Below, piece by piece: positions 61,586 to 64,000 of a stretch of DNA of 64,000 nt. The DNA comes from CAIUGU01 sp965279735. GTDB lineage: Bacteria > Pseudomonadota > Gammaproteobacteria > Steroidobacterales > Steroidobacteraceae. The first letter of the stretch is position 1. Every line of letters starts with the position of its first letter. The DNA is taken from contig OZ257260.1 of NCBI GenBank assembly GCA_965279735.1, forward strand, positions 1,736,001 through 1,800,000. Direction: 5' to 3'. The notes beneath the pieces were generated by a model. That model worked only from the letters and a program-made list of their open reading frames with translations, searched no databases and was not told the origin of the DNA. The position numbers were made by a program, and so were the translations under genes.

Positions 61586-63829
61586 TCAGAACGTTCGGCC
61601 GAGGAAAAGATAGAACGCGGTGTCGCCGCCTTCCTGGAATCCGGTCGCGAGGTAGATCGGGCCCAGGAAAGTATCCGCCCCGAGAAACAAGCTGGCATCG
61701 TGCTTGAGGTTGCCAAAGCTTGCCTCGTCCCGATCCTGCCAGGTATTGCCGGCTTCGATTGAAACCCCTGCATAAGCAGGCAAGTCGAGAACACCCGAGC
61801 CGCCCCGCCCGATCTGACGATAGAGGATCAGGCGGCCAATGCCGTAATGCGGACCGGACAATGACCCGGGCGGGACACCAGACAGATTGAGGAACCCGCC
61901 CAGCGTAAACAGGTTCTGGGGGGCTGCACCGTCATCAAGCGTCGAGCCGAAGTCGGTCGAAAAAATCATCGTGTACCGGCCACTCGAACGCGCGATCTGC
62001 CAGCGGGCTTCAACGGTGTCCGCGCTCTGGCTTGCACCAAGGCCCTCTCGTTCAGCCGTCCACTCGAGCTCGAACTGCTGACCGCGGCGTGGAAAATAGA
62101 TGCTGTCGAGCTTGTCGTACGAGAAACGGAAGAAATAACCGCCTCGATCGAATTCCTGGGGCGGGATCGTGGGATCGCCGATACGGACACGCCGATTCTG
62201 CGTGCCTCGTCTTAACCCCACACGCACTTCTCCCCAACTGGAAATTTCGCGACCCAGATCAAGACCCGCTTCGTAGCTGCGCTCGCGATATTCAGCAATC
62301 TCACCCGCGGCATCCCGGATCTGCAGATTGCGCACCTCGAAGTCGAACTTGGGGGCCACGAAATAACGATTGCCGTATGAGAGCGGCTGGTAGAACTCCG
62401 TGAAGAACTTCGGGTTGTCACCGATCTGCACGTCAGTCAGCCATTCAGCATTCAGGGTATTGAGCTCCGTCATGATGAAGCGGGCCGCCGCGTTGTACCG
62501 GCTGTTGCCCTCGAAATCATCTTCAATGTTCAGTCCCACCCGGACATAGTTGGGACCCCAGCTCTTGCGGCGTAACCGGAACTCGAGTCCCGCATCCGCT
62601 CCGGATTTCACGAGTGTGTAGTCGATGGATTCAAACGTATCGAGCGCATAGAGAGACGAAAGCCGGCTCTGTACCAGGTCCTTGTCGAGCTTCTGTCCGA
62701 GGAGATCCTTCATCGCCGCATCGATCGCCGGTGCGTAGCGGGCCGATTCCGCATCGACGCGCACAAATCTGATCAAGGGCAGATCATCGGGCCTCGAGTT
62801 GCGGTCAGCGAGGTAACGCTGATACCCCGCGGGCTCAAGCGACAGGCTCGCAAGCTTCGCGTTCGCAGACCGAGCCGCCTGTTCACCGGCATTCCGCGCT
62901 TCGACTACTCTTTCAAATTCGGTCGATGTCATGTCACCGAGCGCCGGATCGATCACAACGTCCTGCTGCCGCAGCGTCGCCCGCTGCTCCAGTGTGCGGT
63001 TGCGGATCAGGATGGCGAAGGCCTGGTTGGTGATTTCGAGCGGGGAATTGAGGCTTTCGCGATTGCTGAGTGCAAAACTCACGTCGACGGCAATCACGAT
63101 GTCGACACCCATTTCGCGCGCGACTTCCACCGGGAGATTCTGGACCAGCCCCCCATCCACCAGCAGCTGGCCATTCGCCTCGACGGGCGTGAAGACCCCC
63201 GGAGCGGACATGCTCGCGCGCATCGCGGTCACGAGATCACCGGAACGCATGATCACGGGTAACCCGGTTTCCAGATTCGTTGTCACGACGCGCAGAGGAA
63301 CAGGCAGACGATCGAAGTCCTGGATGCCCGCTACTGGAACCGTAGCGGTTCGCAGCAGCTGGCTCAGCTTCTGGCCTTCAATCAAGCCTTTCGGCAGGAC
63401 AAAGCCTTCCTTCTTGACGCCGAGGGCATAGCGCACCAGGAAATTCCGGTCATCCTGTTTGCGACGGAACCCAAGTTCGGAACGTTGCGGTCGATCGCGG
63501 AGTGCATCCTGCCAGTTCACCGAGCCGAGGAGCGCTTCGATCTCTACAGCACTCATGCCTGACGCGTACAACCCACCGACTACAGCTCCCATGCTGGTGC
63601 CTGCAATGGCATCGATGGGTATCCGCATCTCCTCCAGTACTTTCAACACGCCGACGTGGGCGGCACCGCGCGCACCGCCACCGCTCAGGACGAGACCGAT
63701 CCGCGGGCGAGCATCGGTCGCACCGTCCGATACGGCTGGTTCCGCCGCCGCGACAAATCGGGCTGGTGATAGCAGGACCAGCGCCAGCAGCAGATGCCAC
63801 AGGCAACCGGAGGGGATGGGGGCGCGCAT
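61586..63829 (-). CDS. patatin-like phospholipase with POTRA and outer-membrane barrel (PlpD-like)
   Basis: The ATG at 63829 (AGAGG upstream) gives 747 residues. Order: signal peptide (ending FVAAAEP); patatin domain with oxyanion loop LVLSGGGARGAAHVG, nucleophile GTSMG and catalytic Asp in LLVDGGLVQN; POTRA domain (about 330-410, with RFVRVDAES and YALDTFESIDY); C-terminal 16-strand-type barrel with YVRVGLNIEDDFEG and final FYLFLGRTF. This is the type Vd autotransporter layout of Pseudomonas PlpD, a lipase delivered to the cell surface; here the catalytic dyad is intact. The final 170 bases to the window end hold nothing I can identify. Confidence 0.92.
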   Translation of the reverse strand: MRAPIPSGCLWHLLLALVLLSPARFVAAAEPAVSDGATDARPRIGLVLSGGGARGAAHVGVLKVLEEMRIPIDAIAGTSMGAVVGGLYASGMSAVEIEALLGSVNWQDALRDRPQRSELGFRRKQDDRNFLVRYALGVKKEGFVLPKGLIEGQKLSQLLRTATVPVAGIQDFDRLPVPLRVVTTNLETGLPVIMRSGDLVTAMRASMSAPGVFTPVEANGQLLVDGGLVQNLPVEVAREMGVDIVIAVDVSFALSNRESLNSPLEITNQAFAILIRNRTLEQRATLRQQDVVIDPALGDMTSTEFERVVEARNAGEQAARSANAKLASLSLEPAGYQRYLADRNSRPDDLPLIRFVRVDAESARYAPAIDAAMKDLLGQKLDKDLVQSRLSSLYALDTFESIDYTLVKSGADAGLEFRLRRKSWGPNYVRVGLNIEDDFEGNSRYNAAARFIMTELNTLNAEWLTDVQIGDNPKFFTEFYQPLSYGNRYFVAPKFDFEVRNLQIRDAAGEIAEYRERSYEAGLDLGREISSWGEVRVGLRRGTQNRRVRIGDPTIPPQEFDRGGYFFRFSYDKLDSIYFPRRGQQFELEWTAEREGLGASQSADTVEARWQIARSSGRYTMIFSTDFGSTLDDGAAPQNLFTLGGFLNLSGVPPGSLSGPHYGIGRLILYRQIGRGGSGVLDLPAYAGVSIEAGNTWQDRDEASFGNLKHDASLFLGADTFLGPIYLATGFQEGGDTAFYLFLGRTF

Positions 63830-64000
63830 GCGAATCAAACCTCTTCGGGTTCAATGGATTGCGCGCGGAATAGTAGCAGGCCGGAGACGGCGACGTGCGC
63901 CTCGCCCGGGCTCGATACCCAGGAACTCGGCTCCAGTGCAGAACTATCTCTGCCCTCCCAGGGATACTGAAGTCAGACGGGACTGAATGCCACCAGCTGG

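Overview
The window is GC-rich chromosomal DNA from a Gram-negative bacterium. It encodes a TonB-dependent receptor, lipoproteins with lipoboxes, an outer-membrane patatin/beta-barrel protein, TolQ/TolR-type proteins, a monomeric NADP isocitrate dehydrogenase and PEP carboxylase. This mix best fits a gammaproteobacterium, possibly of the Nevskiales/Steroidobacter type, but that placement is a judgement from gene content, not a measured one. I see no rRNA, tRNA, CRISPR array, integrase or prophage genes.

Layout. 1-11055 (+): four large secreted or surface genes (an end fragment, two repeat-rich DUF11-type proteins and a 1653-residue protein with a predicted outer-membrane barrel). 11061-15063: mostly minus-strand genes (small lipoprotein, GIY-YIG nuclease, DUF3037 plus HipA-like kinase pair, FMN glutamate-synthase-like protein). 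15250-22071 (+): a catabolic/transport operon with two MmgE/PrpD enzymes, a complete TctCBA tripartite tricarboxylate transporter and an SDR protein; a 290-bp MITE-like palindromic element with a TAA duplication sits between tctB and tctA. 22095-26526: MliC-type lipoprotein, CXXCH protein, coiled-coil protein, DoxX and a PBP7-type endopeptidase. 26714-34391 (+): soluble FtsH-like AAA+ metalloprotease, cytochrome c, MEDS-GGDEF-EAL protein, TonB-dependent receptor. 34456-42873: small hydrophilic protein, sensor histidine kinase, DUF1800/DUF1501 pair, PEP carboxylase.

42956-52914 (-) is the most notable region: a tightly overlapping operon for a TlpA-like thioredoxin, several periplasmic TPR proteins, one TolQ/ExbB, two TolR/ExbD and an AgmX/PglI-domain TonB-like protein. 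Its leader (about 53050-53140, minus strand) carries a sequence that matches the class I cyclic-di-GMP riboswitch (GEMM-I) by eye, including a GAAA-capped hairpin and the conserved GACGCAAAGCC and AGCGGGGUUGCCGG blocks. I infer a c-di-GMP-controlled, proton-driven envelope machine related to Tol/Agl motors. One large TPR gene in it looks split by a single-base frameshift.

53350-57775 holds two small secreted proteins on the minus strand, one with eight perfect 13-residue repeats, divergent from an ECF sigma factor/Ser-Thr kinase pair. 57920-63829 holds a SYLF protein, isocitrate dehydrogenase, a small conserved protein and a PlpD-like patatin.
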